Notes: a model not told the origin generated them from the letters alone. Shown: positions 1-8,709, counted from the stretch's first letter. The stretch is DNA of 64,000 nt from JALEFZ01 sp038527485 (GCA_038527485.1 JBCBFT010000019.1:17754-81753), one strand, 5' to 3'. Numbers and translations are program-made.

Positions 1-2
1 TT

Positions 3-107
3 TCACTTTTGTACATCGTGTTTCACTGTTGGAGTTCCTACTAACCCCGCTCCCGTTAGTGCTCCTAGCAGCCCTTTTGCACTTTCCGCAATATTCCCCA
101 CCACCAT
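3..107 (-). CDS. possible 34-aa small ORF divergent from the BlaI-type gene
   Basis: A short open frame on the minus strand starts with ATG two bases from the first operator palindrome. The product would be small and rich in Gly, Ala and Val, with a glycine-zipper-like core (AKGLLGALTGAGLVG). No family is recognised, no ribosome site is visible, and the leader would be very short. It may be chance; the composition is the only protein-like sign. Confidence 0.18.
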   Translation of the reverse strand: MVVGNIAESAKGLLGALTGAGLVGTPTVKHDVQK

Positions 108-108
108 C

Positions 109-180
109 TACGAAAAAAATCGTAAATCATTTGTAGTTACGAATAGATTCGTATATACTTGTGTTACGAAGGCCTTCGTA
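109..180. promoter_or_regulatory. three tandem palindromic operators, probable BlaI-type sites
   Basis: Three 16-bp sites of the form TACGA-N6-TCGTA lie at 109-124, 138-153 and 165-180, starting 29 and 27 bp apart. The third is a perfect palindrome, extending to 18 bp at 164-181. BlaI/MecI repressors are known to bind dyads in their own promoter as dimers, so autoregulation by the adjacent repressor is inferred. The middle site fits inside the spacer of the predicted promoter and the third covers the predicted transcription start. Confidence 0.8.
130..161 (+). promoter_or_regulatory. Bacteroidota-type promoter of the BlaI/M56 unit
   Basis: TTTG at 130-133 is followed after 20 bases by TATACTTG at 154-161, one mismatch from the TAnnTTTG -7 box known for Bacteroidota. 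Transcription would start near 167, about 30 bases before the ATG at 197 and inside the third operator. Confidence 0.6.
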
Positions 181-196
181 AAAAAGAGTTGATGAT

Positions 197-571
197 ATGA
201 AAAAGAAACCGACCGATAGTGAACTGGAGATTTTGCAGGTGCTGTGGACCCAAGGCTCGGCCACGGTGCGACAAGTCAATGATCAATTGAACAAGCATCG
301 TCAAGTGGGCTACACCACGACCCTCAAAATCATGCAGATCATGTACGATAAGAGAATGGTCTCTCGCATCAGAGAGGGAAAGACCCATATCTACCGAGCA
401 GAAGTCGAGCAAAGTGAAGCACAAAAACACTTGATCGACAAGCTGCTGGATACTGCCTTCCAAGGCTCAGCCACACAACTGGTCATGCAAGCCCTGGGGG
501 GAAGAGATACCTCACAGGAAGAGATTGATGAGATCCGCCGATTCCTCGACGGACTTGACGATGAAGAGTAA
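197..571 (+). CDS. BlaI/MecI/CopY-family transcriptional repressor
   Basis: This 124-residue protein has the usual length of BlaI/MecI repressors. The N-terminal winged helix begins with a 'PTDSELEILQVLW' segment and continues through 'GYTTTLKIMQIM' as recognition helix; the acidic C-terminal helices would dimerise and carry the cleavage site. The family represses its own operon and is inactivated when a partner M56 metalloprotease is activated. The partner is the next gene, about 140 bp downstream on the same strand. Three candidate operators precede the gene. No beta-lactamase is present in the window, so the controlled trait is unknown; the antibiotic-resistance label should not be carried over. 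Confidence 0.93.
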   Translation: MKKKPTDSELEILQVLWTQGSATVRQVNDQLNKHRQVGYTTTLKIMQIMYDKRMVSRIREGKTHIYRAEVEQSEAQKHLIDKLLDTAFQGSATQLVMQALGGRDTSQEEIDEIRRFLDGLDDEE

Positions 572-714
572 ACAGTGTCATTTTTCATGGTTCATTGTTC
601 AGGTACGATGGCCGGAGAAATGATGTAGCAAAGCGTCTGGTCGCATGGCCTCCCGTTGTCCTCAGTACTTCTGAACATCCTTCCACTTTCATTTTTTAAA
701 TCACCCACAATTCT

Positions 715-3186
715 ATGGATTCCCTCGAAATTTTAGCTGAAGCTTTTGGTTGGACCCTCCTGCATTCCCTTTGGATGGGCGTGGCCATCGCAGCTGTACT
801 GGCCCTTATTCTCAACATTGCTCGTCCCCAAAAAGCACAAGTACGCTATGGGATGGCTATGGGGGCCCTGCTGATCATGGTCCTGGGGACTGCGCTCGTA
901 TTTTGGCAATCTTATGATAGGGTGCATGAGCAGAGAAAGGAAGAATTCCACCTGAGTATGGTCTCTGAAGCACCCGAAATTGACGAACGATGGCTCGACG
1001 AGTCCCCGCCTGTCTCTGAGGAGATATCCGAGGAATGGTTTGAAACATCTGCGACCAATGAATTTGGTGATTCAGAATTTGTCATGGAAGAAGAGGGGGT
1101 AACGCTCATGGACTTTTTTCGAGACATGCGTCCCTATATGCCCTGGCTGACATGGCTATGGCTCGTGGGATTCGCATTCTTCTCCTTGAAGTGGATCATC
1201 AACTATCTCTACATCCAGAACCTGCGGTTTCGCCATACCAAGCCCATGGAATTTGAATGGCAAAATCGCCTCAATCGCATGGCACGCAAGATCGGTATCC
1301 GAGATACGCTCCTGATGTTGGAGTCCCAGAAGATCATTTCACCTTTGGTTTTAGGTCATTTTAAGCCTGTCGTACTTTTTCCTGTAGGGCTGCTGACGAG
1401 CATGACGCCCGAGCAAGTAGAAGCTGTACTGGCACATGAGCTTTCGCACATCATCCGCAACGATTTCATGGTCAATCTGATCCAGACCATCATCGAATCG
1501 CTCTTTTTCTATCATCCTGCCATCTGGTGGATCTCTTCTCAGGTTCGTGTCGAGCGCGAACACTGCTGTGATGACATGGCAGTCGAGATCCTACAAGACA
1601 AGAAAAATTATGCCGAGGCATTGACCCTCGTCGCAACTTATAGCTTACGTAAACCCCAACTCGCAATGGGCATGCAAGGAAATAAAAAACATCTTTTACA
1701 TCGTATCAAGCGTCTGTTCAAGCCAGGCTTCGAACCTGGACGCATCACCGCTAAGGCTGTATTTGGCCTTTTGATCCTCACGAGTTTCAGCGGACTCGCT
1801 TTTGTTTCGCCAGAAGCTGCGCAGACTGTCAGCCCGCGCAATTGGGCCGCAACCTTTGACACTCCTGTACCGATTCTACCAGATTGGATGGTCGGGATGG
1901 ATGAGAGTTTTGAAACCCCTGAAATTGCTAGTGAAGAATTGAGTGCTTCAGAGGAAATCGTGGAATTGGAACCCATGGGTGATCATTTCTTTGAAGGAAG
2001 TCTAGCTTTAGTAGATACGCCTCCTTTGCCTCCGCTCCCTCCGCTTCCTCCTACACGTAGTGGGCGCATCGTGATCCCCGATCTCCCCAATATCCAGGTT
2101 CCTGCTCCTGCCGTTCCAGATGTACCCCCTCCGCCAGCTCCTCCTATTGCGTTCAGATACTTTGAGGGAATGACAGAAGCAGAAATTGAGGAGCAGCTTT
2201 CAGAATTTGAAGGGACAATTGAAGCATATGAGGAAGATGTAGACGCTTGGGCTGATGAATATGGCGAGCAATGGGAAGCGTATGCAGAAGCATGGGAAGA
2301 GTGGGGAGAGAAGTTTGGAGAAAAGTACGATAAAGAGTTTGGGGATGAATTTGGAGAAGAGTTTGGGGAACAACTGGCAAAGGATCTTACATACAAGCTT
2401 GAGTTGGACATGGAAAACTTTGAGGTAAATGTGGAGGCTTGGGCAGAAAAACTGGAGGTTTGGGCTGAGCAGTGGGAGTCATGGGCTGAAGCAATAGAAG
2501 AGCAGGAAGAAGGTCACCACAACTGGAATAGATATCAGAAGTCACAGGAAGCTCATGCTCGACAAAAAGAGGCTAGCGCCCGCGCACAAGAGTTGCAGGC
2601 ACGTGAGCGAGAGCTTGAAGCACGCCAGAGAGAGCTCGAAGCAAGAGTGCGTGACATGCAACGCCGTCAGGAGGAGTTTGCGCGCGCCCAGCGTCAAGCA
2701 CAACCTGTTCAGGCAGATGCTGAACGCATAGAAGAAGCCCTCCGTGCAAAGGAAAGAGAACTGAGGGAAATGGAAATCAGACTGCGCGAGCAAGAAGTCG
2801 TGGCTGAGCAACGCCGTCAGGAGCGTCAGCGGGAGGAACGTGTAAGAGAACCCGTCTATGATGAGAACTTGAGTCGAGAGGAGCAGATTGTTCGTGAGGC
2901 AGAGAGAGAGCTAGACAATCTCACGGCTAGAGACTGCAACTGTGCCGCCAATGGCGAAAGAAGAATCTCGGTAAACTCCAATGTCAATAGTCGCTCTTTC
3001 AGCAGCAAGCTGCGCCGCTCTCTAAGAAACGATGGCCTTATCGGAGACGATGCGCGTGGATTTTCTTTCTGCATAGACGAGCAAAACATGCATGTAAATG
3101 GTGTGCGTGTGTCCGACCGTATTCATGAACGCTACCTGCAACGCATGGAGGAATGGGGACAGGACATAGGCGATGGTGCTTATTAA
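715..3186 (+). CDS. M56-family (BlaR1/MecR1-like) membrane metallopeptidase with long Glu/Trp-rich and coiled-coil tail
   Basis: The first ~360 residues carry the M56 plan: hydrophobic helices near residues 10-30, 45-65 and 140-165, then the zinc motif HELSH at residues 241-245 and a further helix near 345-365. Family members sense a signal at the membrane and cleave the cognate BlaI repressor. What follows is not a penicillin-binding domain. Residues ~430-480 are Pro-rich, ~483-600 are extremely rich in Glu, Trp, Phe and Gly with a quasi-periodic pattern, ~605-745 form a charged Glu/Arg coiled coil, and the last ~75 residues form a small domain with CNC and FSFCIDEQ motifs. At 823 residues it is longer than typical BlaR1 (about 600). 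The sensed signal is unknown. Confidence 0.9.
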   Translation: MDSLEILAEAFGWTLLHSLWMGVAIAAVLALILNIARPQKAQVRYGMAMGALLIMVLGTALVFWQSYDRVHEQRKEEFHLSMVSEAPEIDERWLDESPPVSEEISEEWFETSATNEFGDSEFVMEEEGVTLMDFFRDMRPYMPWLTWLWLVGFAFFSLKWIINYLYIQNLRFRHTKPMEFEWQNRLNRMARKIGIRDTLLMLESQKIISPLVLGHFKPVVLFPVGLLTSMTPEQVEAVLAHELSHIIRNDFMVNLIQTIIESLFFYHPAIWWISSQVRVEREHCCDDMAVEILQDKKNYAEALTLVATYSLRKPQLAMGMQGNKKHLLHRIKRLFKPGFEPGRITAKAVFGLLILTSFSGLAFVSPEAAQTVSPRNWAATFDTPVPILPDWMVGMDESFETPEIASEELSASEEIVELEPMGDHFFEGSLALVDTPPLPPLPPLPPTRSGRIVIPDLPNIQVPAPAVPDVPPPPAPPIAFRYFEGMTEAEIEEQLSEFEGTIEAYEEDVDAWADEYGEQWEAYAEAWEEWGEKFGEKYDKEFGDEFGEEFGEQLAKDLTYKLELDMENFEVNVEAWAEKLEVWAEQWESWAEAIEEQEEGHHNWNRYQKSQEAHARQKEASARAQELQARERELEARQRELEARVRDMQRRQEEFARAQRQAQPVQADAERIEEALRAKERELREMEIRLREQEVVAEQRRQERQREERVREPVYDENLSREEQIVREAERELDNLTARDCNCAANGERRISVNSNVNSRSFSSKLRRSLRNDGLIGDDARGFSFCIDEQNMHVNGVRVSDRIHERYLQRMEEWGQDIGDGAY

Positions 3187-3191
3187 ATGAC

Positions 3192-3233
3192 ATTCATCGT
3201 AGAGACGCGATTCATCACGTCTCTACGATGAAT
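3192..3233. repeat. perfect 16-bp inverted repeat, REP-like palindrome
   Basis: Arms ATTCATCGTAGAGACG (3192-3207) and its exact complement (3218-3233) enclose a 10-base loop, and the loop itself repeats GATTCAT. It lies just after the M56 gene and could end its transcript, but there is no U-run. The GTAGAGACG core resembles dispersed palindromes I recall from cyanobacterial and Bacteroidota genomes (unverified), so a mobile REP-type element is the alternative. Confidence 0.75.
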
Positions 3234-3324
3234 CATGTCTCTACCATAAATTCTTGTAGGTATCTATATAGATCCATAGCTTTGATGCTGAGGTGAGCAA
3301 ATACTGCTTGCCTCATTGCTAAAA

Positions 3325-4680
3325 ATGACTACCTACATGAAACAAATCCTATTGATAGGGGCGGGACGCTCCGCCACCGTATTGATTGATTACTTGCTCG
3401 CGCTTTGTCCTCAGGAGAATTGGTTTCTCACCGTCGGGGACCTTTCCCAGTCTCTGGCTCAAGCCAAAATCAAGGGCTCACCCCACGCCCGTGCCATCCA
3501 ATTCAACGTCAACAACGAAGCCCAACTTGCGCAAGAAGTGACCCGTGCAGATCTGGTGATTTCGATGCTCCCTGCAAGGTTTCACCATCTCCCTGCGACA
3601 CTTTGTGTCCAGTTTCGGAAACCCATGATTACGGCCTCCTATGTCAGTCCCGAAGTACGGAAGCTAGACTGGGATGCCAAAAAGCAAGGCGTGATGCTAC
3701 TCATGGAGTGCGGACTAGACCCAGGGATTGATCATATGTCAGGGATGAAAGTCTTGGATCGAATTCGAGATAAAGGCTATGAACTGACAGGTTTTGAGAC
3801 ATTTACAGGGGGACTGATCGCGCCTGAGTCTTCGATGGATAATCCTTGGCGATACAAGTTTACCTGGAACCCTCGCAATGTGGTACTCGCAGGGCAGGGC
3901 ATCGTGAAGTTTATCCAAGAAAGCCGTTATAAATTCATTCCTTATCATCGCCTCTTTCGTCGCACGGAGCAGATTTTTATTCCTGGTCATGGCTACTTTG
4001 AGGGCTATGCCAATCGCGATTCTCTGAAGTATCTCGATGTGTACAATCTTCATGGCATTCGGACGCTGTATCGTGGGACTTTGCGTCGTCCAGGTTATTC
4101 CCAGGCTTGGGATGCCTTTATTCAGCTCGGTGCGACCGATGATACCTACCAGATGGAAGGTGTAGACAAGATGACCCATCGTCAGTTCATCAATTCCTTT
4201 CTCTCCTACGATCCCCACAACTCCATTGAGCTGAAATTGGCACACTATCTCAAACTAGATCTGGATGGTACGGTGATGCATAAGTTTAATTGGTTGGGCA
4301 TGTTTGACGATGAACTCGTAGGATTGAATAAGGGGACCCCTGCTCAGATCCTAGAGCATATTCTGAAGAAAAAATGGGCTATGCAGCCTGATGATAAGGA
4401 CCAGATTGTGATGTACCACAAGTTTGAGTTCAAAGAGGGGGAGATGCATCGAGAGTTGCAGTCCTATATGGTCCTGACAGGAGAGAATGCAGAGCAAACG
4501 GCAATGTCGCAGACGGTGGGGCTGCCATTAGGTATTGCAGCGAAGCTCATGCTTCAAGGAAAACTCCACCTCCCTGGGGTACAGATTCCCGTCAAAAGAG
4601 AGATTTACAATCCGATCCTAGAGGAGCTAGCCCAGCATGGGATTGAGTTTGTAGAGCGAGAAGTAGAAATTGCTAGCTAA
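3325..4680 (+). CDS. saccharopine dehydrogenase family protein
   Basis: About 451 residues. The N-terminus is a Rossmann fold with ILLIGAGRSATVLIDYLL followed by an acidic strand end; 'DLVISMLPARFH' and 'MECGLDPGIDHM' are typical of saccharopine reductase/dehydrogenase proteins, which join or split glutamate and aminoadipate semialdehyde using NAD(P). The C-terminal saccharopine dehydrogenase domain follows. A longer frame opens with TTG at 3316, but ATG 3325 or ATG 3337 is more plausible; the Rossmann strand begins only four residues after the latter. In Bacteroidota such proteins occur in lysine catabolism or as reductases of unknown substrate. No lysine pathway partner lies nearby, so the substrate stays open. 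Confidence 0.88.
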   Translation: MTTYMKQILLIGAGRSATVLIDYLLALCPQENWFLTVGDLSQSLAQAKIKGSPHARAIQFNVNNEAQLAQEVTRADLVISMLPARFHHLPATLCVQFRKPMITASYVSPEVRKLDWDAKKQGVMLLMECGLDPGIDHMSGMKVLDRIRDKGYELTGFETFTGGLIAPESSMDNPWRYKFTWNPRNVVLAGQGIVKFIQESRYKFIPYHRLFRRTEQIFIPGHGYFEGYANRDSLKYLDVYNLHGIRTLYRGTLRRPGYSQAWDAFIQLGATDDTYQMEGVDKMTHRQFINSFLSYDPHNSIELKLAHYLKLDLDGTVMHKFNWLGMFDDELVGLNKGTPAQILEHILKKKWAMQPDDKDQIVMYHKFEFKEGEMHRELQSYMVLTGENAEQTAMSQTVGLPLGIAAKLMLQGKLHLPGVQIPVKREIYNPILEELAQHGIEFVEREVEIAS

Positions 4681-4833
4681 ATATTATTTGTTAAGGCTGT
4701 GATGATGAAGTGTTTATTGGTGGATAAATGAAATAATCAGTAAGAATTAATAATTCCTTAACGCGAAAATTAGCACAATCGGAGGTTTTTTCAGTTATAA
4801 CTCTAGGTAAAAATATATCCAGAGCCCAAACGT

Positions 4834-6564
4834 ATGAACCCTCTAGCTACAGCACCTCTGAGGAAACTAATTTTCCTCATGTGCTTATCTGTATGTGTGA
4901 TTCCTGAGATTCAAGGACAGGCTACACAGTTGATATTCAATGATGTACCTATCAATGCTGGCCTCAATCTTCCAGTTTATATTGATGTATGTGCAGCAGA
5001 TGGTAGCAATGTGATCGATCCTACCTATACCACACCTATTGAAGTGCAGAATAATGGAGGAACATTGGTTATTGTAGAACCTAGCTTTTCTGAGATTCCC
5101 GACGATGGATGTGTAAGATTCAAAATCACGCCTTTCTTTTCTGGTGTACTCAATCTTCGTTTCACCAGCGGGACTTTTGCCGACATCTCGACAGGACCGA
5201 TCACGGTCAGCAACTATGACATCCCGACGACCGAGTTTGTGGGAGAGATATTCAATGACCCCACCAATGTGGCCGCCCAGCGTGCCCTGGCAGATACGCT
5301 AAACGATGCCTGGGAACGCAGAATAGGGGACAGTTGCAATAATGTGACGCCCTTCTCCTTTGAGCCTGTATTTGGAGATATGACCTACGATGGCACCGCT
5401 GGAGTAGGGACGATTACCAATCTGTTTGAGCTGATTCCTGGTACGGCAGGACAACCTTACACAGGTACTGTAGAGTTTAGGGTAGTCAATATGAAGGGAC
5501 CTGATGAAGCGCCGATCCAAGGAGAGCCTCAGGTAGGAGGAATGACATTTCTTTCTGGAAGTAACTTCCTTCAGGATAGTGCCCCCATGCCGCTGTCACT
5601 CATTCCGACCAATAACACACGATTCACGGAGATTACAGGAGACTTTAACTCACAAAATGGCATTCGTTTTTCCTTTAATCCTCCCATCAATCAGTTTGGG
5701 GCATGGTTTGGCGATGTCGAATCTAATATTGGGGGCAACACGCCTGGCGAACTGGTACTTTTTTATGACGATGTAGAGTTAAAGCGGGAAGATATTCCCA
5801 CACGTAGTTCAGCCTTGCAACAGTCCAATGCACCTCAGGACTGCGGTGATTATCCAGGATGCGGAAACGAAGGAACCATCTGGATCGAATATTATGGCGC
5901 GCCTGTAACAGATATGCTGGTGATTGTGGGGGATGACAATACATCAGGATTGGGGGGCTTTGGTGGAACCGAGCACTTGAGTTTTGTCGGACCTACCATC
6001 GGTGGTAGCTGTTTGAATGCGGCGCTGGATATCCTGGATCTCGCATTATCTGGTGAATATGCAGATGGAAAAATCGGACTCAATTGGTCCTACGCAGAAG
6101 AAACGACCCATATGATCTACCAGATTGAGCAGAGTCGAGATGGCCAAAACTTTATCCCTCTAGATCTTGTGAGAGCCAATCGATCACCCCAATATTTCTA
6201 TTCAACTTCCCAAGAAAAAATAGGGACCCACTATTATCGTTTGAGGCTAAGAGATATGACGGGAAATGTGGGATTCTCCTCAACAATTAGGATTGAGGTG
6301 CAGCCTGGAGTGAAGTTATCTTTCTCAGGTCTAGCCTATGTGAACGGACGAGAGTTGACCGCCCGTGTTTCTTCCCCCACACAAGGCATGGGTAGTTGTT
6401 TATTGATGGACATTCATGGGAGAAAGGTGTACCAGACATCTATGGAGATGCAGGTAGGTTTTCAGGAACTGTCTATGCAGTTACCGCCTTTGGCATCGGG
6501 TCCGCATATTTTGCTGATCAAGCAGGGGGGAGATATGATTCGCCAAAAGATGGTGGTGAGGTAG
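4834..6564 (+). CDS. secreted protein with T9SS C-terminal sorting domain
   Basis: A 576-residue exported protein. Residues 1-30 are a signal peptide (LIFLMCLSVCV core, cleavage near QGQA). The central part is beta-rich with cysteines and no recognised catalytic motif. Residues ~410-490 resemble the immunoglobulin-like linker common in Bacteroidota surface proteins (LNWSYAEE, then HYYRLRLRDMTG), and the last ~80 residues match the type A T9SS tail pattern, with a 'LLMDIHGRKVYQ' strand and a basic end (MVVR). T9SS would secrete it across the outer membrane and cleave the tail. It is flanked by unrelated genes and appears monocistronic. Its function is unknown. Confidence 0.8.
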   Translation: MNPLATAPLRKLIFLMCLSVCVIPEIQGQATQLIFNDVPINAGLNLPVYIDVCAADGSNVIDPTYTTPIEVQNNGGTLVIVEPSFSEIPDDGCVRFKITPFFSGVLNLRFTSGTFADISTGPITVSNYDIPTTEFVGEIFNDPTNVAAQRALADTLNDAWERRIGDSCNNVTPFSFEPVFGDMTYDGTAGVGTITNLFELIPGTAGQPYTGTVEFRVVNMKGPDEAPIQGEPQVGGMTFLSGSNFLQDSAPMPLSLIPTNNTRFTEITGDFNSQNGIRFSFNPPINQFGAWFGDVESNIGGNTPGELVLFYDDVELKREDIPTRSSALQQSNAPQDCGDYPGCGNEGTIWIEYYGAPVTDMLVIVGDDNTSGLGGFGGTEHLSFVGPTIGGSCLNAALDILDLALSGEYADGKIGLNWSYAEETTHMIYQIEQSRDGQNFIPLDLVRANRSPQYFYSTSQEKIGTHYYRLRLRDMTGNVGFSSTIRIEVQPGVKLSFSGLAYVNGRELTARVSSPTQGMGSCLLMDIHGRKVYQTSMEMQVGFQELSMQLPPLASGPHILLIKQGGDMIRQKMVVR

Positions 6565-6755
6565 CTGATCGCGCAGTGTAAGCACTTCTCTTGCCTGCGA
6601 TGCATCGAATGGGTCCCCTTCAGTTTACAACTGAGACTAAACATATGCTCCAGATACAATCTAGAGGTGGCAGTGTGGAAAAAGCGTGAGTAAAAAGAAG
6701 TAAAATTTAATCTGTATAATAGCCAGGAGATACTGCATTGATAATTTTACAGATC

Positions 6756-7223
6756 ATGAGAAATTTCCTAACGCTTCTAATTTTATCCGTACTTACATTC
6801 CTTACGGCTTGTCAGCAGCCTCCGCAAGAACAAAGACTTACTGTCGAATACTACAACTCCCCAGTAAATGCCGCGCGAAATGTACCTTACTCAGAAGCTG
6901 TCAAAGTGGGTCAGACCCTTTACCTCGCAGGTAAGCTCGGGATGAAAGATGGCAAACTGGCGGAAGGGGGCATTCAGGGAGAAACAAAGCAAGCGATGGA
7001 AAACATCCAAGCTGTCCTCAGTCAGTACGGAGCTTCTATGGATGACATTGTGAAAGTGACCGTATTTTTGGCGGATATGGGAGAATGGGGCGCGATGAAT
7101 GAAGTCTACAAAACTTTTTTCGTGGATCATTTTCCTGCAAGATCAGCCGTAGGAGTGGACAGTCTCGCGCGTGGGGCAAGGCTAGAGATTGAGTGTATTG
7201 CGGTATTGCCCCAAACAAAATAA
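6756..7223 (+). CDS. exported RidA/YjgF-family lipoprotein
   Basis: A 155-residue protein. Residues 1-19 form a lipoprotein signal ending in the lipobox LTAC, then a short linker and a full RidA domain: 'VKVGQTLYLAGKLG', 'ENIQAVLSQYGASMDDIVKVTVFL' and 'HFPARSAVGVDSLARGARLEIECIAV'. The Arg of PARSAV matches the conserved imine/enamine-deaminase arginine. RidA proteins are normally cytosolic trimers that hydrolyse reactive 2-aminoacrylate; here the domain would sit in the periplasm on a lipid anchor, so its substrate may differ. A longer reading from TTG 6738 exists, but ATG 6756 starts the signal peptide directly. Confidence 0.88.
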   Translation: MRNFLTLLILSVLTFLTACQQPPQEQRLTVEYYNSPVNAARNVPYSEAVKVGQTLYLAGKLGMKDGKLAEGGIQGETKQAMENIQAVLSQYGASMDDIVKVTVFLADMGEWGAMNEVYKTFFVDHFPARSAVGVDSLARGARLEIECIAVLPQTK

Positions 7224-7288
7224 GCGAGTCGAGTACCTGTAACTTATGCCATGATTGAGCTTATGCTTTCAAAAGCTTCCGTTTAATC

Positions 7289-8056
7289 ATGAAATATATT
7301 CTCTCCTTCCTGCTGCTTTGGCTATCTGTCATGTGGCTTGCTGCACAGACGCGCACAGTCCATGTCATGGTCGCCCTTTGTGACAACGAAACCCAAGGCA
7401 TCGTCCCTGTACCTGCATCCATAGGCAAGGGGGACGATCCTGATCGCAATTTGTATTGGGGAGCGGGTTATGGGGTGAAGACCTTTTTCGATAAGAAAAC
7501 GACGGATTGGGTCCTGATAAAGAAGCTCGAATCAGATTACAGCTTTATACTAGACAGGCGTCTGTTTAAGCATCGAACCCAAGACGTATATATGTTGGCA
7601 GAGGCTTATCATGGGGGCCATATGAAAGATTGTCTGGAGGACTTCCTCCATGCGGCGGATGGGCAGGGAGCAGTCGTGGAATGCACATCAGATGGTGAGA
7701 AGCTGTATTTTGGAGGAAAGGCGAACGTGCTGAGTTTTATTGGGCACAATGGGCTAATGGATGTACAGCCCGATGTCAGTTTTCGAGAAGCCAAAACCCT
7801 GCGCCCTAAAGTGATCATTTTGGGTTGCTACAGCAAGATGTATTTTGAACCCTACATCCAACAGGCACATACGAAGGCACTCTTGTGGACGACACACCTC
7901 ATGGCGCCCGAAGCCTACACCCTCAAAGCCGCGCTAGACGGTTGGATGCGAGAAGAATCTGGTCAACAGATCCGCGAGCGCGCAGCCCAGGCATACCATC
8001 AGTATCAAAAATGTGGGATCAGAGGCGCGCGGAATTTATTTGCTACAGGAATGTAG
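7289..8056 (+). CDS. secreted protein with a caspase-like (clan CD) His/Cys pattern
   Basis: A 255-residue protein with a signal peptide (residues 1-19, ending AAQ). The mature part starts with 'TVHVMVALCDNETQGIVPVP' and contains 'VLSFIGHNGLMD' (His153) and 'KVIILGCYS' (Cys180). A His-Gly-like turn after a hydrophobic strand and a Cys after the next hydrophobic strand is the order seen in clan CD cysteine peptidases (caspases, gingipains). Here the turn reads H-N-G and the Cys follows Gly. Family membership is inference; it could equally be a conserved secreted protein of unknown role. It appears to be transcribed alone. Confidence 0.65.
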   Translation: MKYILSFLLLWLSVMWLAAQTRTVHVMVALCDNETQGIVPVPASIGKGDDPDRNLYWGAGYGVKTFFDKKTTDWVLIKKLESDYSFILDRRLFKHRTQDVYMLAEAYHGGHMKDCLEDFLHAADGQGAVVECTSDGEKLYFGGKANVLSFIGHNGLMDVQPDVSFREAKTLRPKVIILGCYSKMYFEPYIQQAHTKALLWTTHLMAPEAYTLKAALDGWMREESGQQIRERAAQAYHQYQKCGIRGARNLFATGM

Positions 8057-8124
8057 GAATTAAAGGGCATGTTAATGTTGGGGTTAATGGAAATAAAGAT
8101 AATACAAATAAGTCTTACTACTTC

Positions 8125-8421
8125 TTACACGCCTGAAGTAGAGAGATGAGATGGTAACCATATTTGATCGTTCAGTCCATAAAAATCAATAGGTTCGATA
8201 AGTAAGAGTTTCAGATGTGTATCTACTACTCTTGTCTGGGTGCCTTTCGCTATGGGGAAGCCCCTACAAAAGGCATCATAAAATTTTCCTTCAATTTCGA
8301 CTCTTCCCATCATGCAGATTCTGGTAATGGAGATTCCTACTTTTCCGATAAGACTAACTATTTCTTGATTTGTGTGGCCGTTCATTGAGTCGCGATATTT
8401 TTTTTGCCAAAAGAATCTCAT
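8125..8421 (-). CDS. stand-alone NfeD-type OB-fold domain protein
   Basis: A 98-residue frame. Residues ~23-80 match the soluble C-terminal domain of NfeD proteins: 'SLIGKVGISITRICMMGRVEIEGKFYDAF' then 'IAKGTQTRVVDTHLKLLLIEPI'. NfeD proteins normally have membrane helices before this OB fold and act with a stomatin-like partner or NfeD protease. Here helices and partner are both missing, so this is either a small soluble derivative or the remnant of a larger gene. The N-terminus (MRFFWQKKYRD) is not hydrophobic. It sits convergent to the preceding gene. Confidence 0.6.
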   Translation of the reverse strand: MRFFWQKKYRDSMNGHTNQEIVSLIGKVGISITRICMMGRVEIEGKFYDAFCRGFPIAKGTQTRVVDTHLKLLLIEPIDFYGLNDQIWLPSHLSTSGV

Positions 8422-8709
8422 ATCAACGATTGTTATATTATTCGAAAAATAAATTTGTTTTAGTCTGTAAATAGGATCCTAGTAGAAGCATATTTGTCGT
8501 ATATTATTTTTGCCTTTCTTACTATTGGCATCTCCACAATTTTTTTTGAGGTAGGTGTACGACATCATCATCAGATTTTACCTCCTAATAGTCATACAGT
8601 CCTTAAAACTTGAGGGCGTGTATGTGAAAATCACAGCCATGTCATCATCTACAGTCATTATGCAGAAGAGCACCTAGATACATTTTTACTCATACCTAAT
8701 GGACTAGCT

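Noticed and set aside
1983..2411. 142-codon Ser-rich minus-strand frame inside the M56 gene
   Set aside because: It is the antisense image of the Glu/Trp-rich low-complexity region; no start context or domain, and the plus-strand gene is certain.
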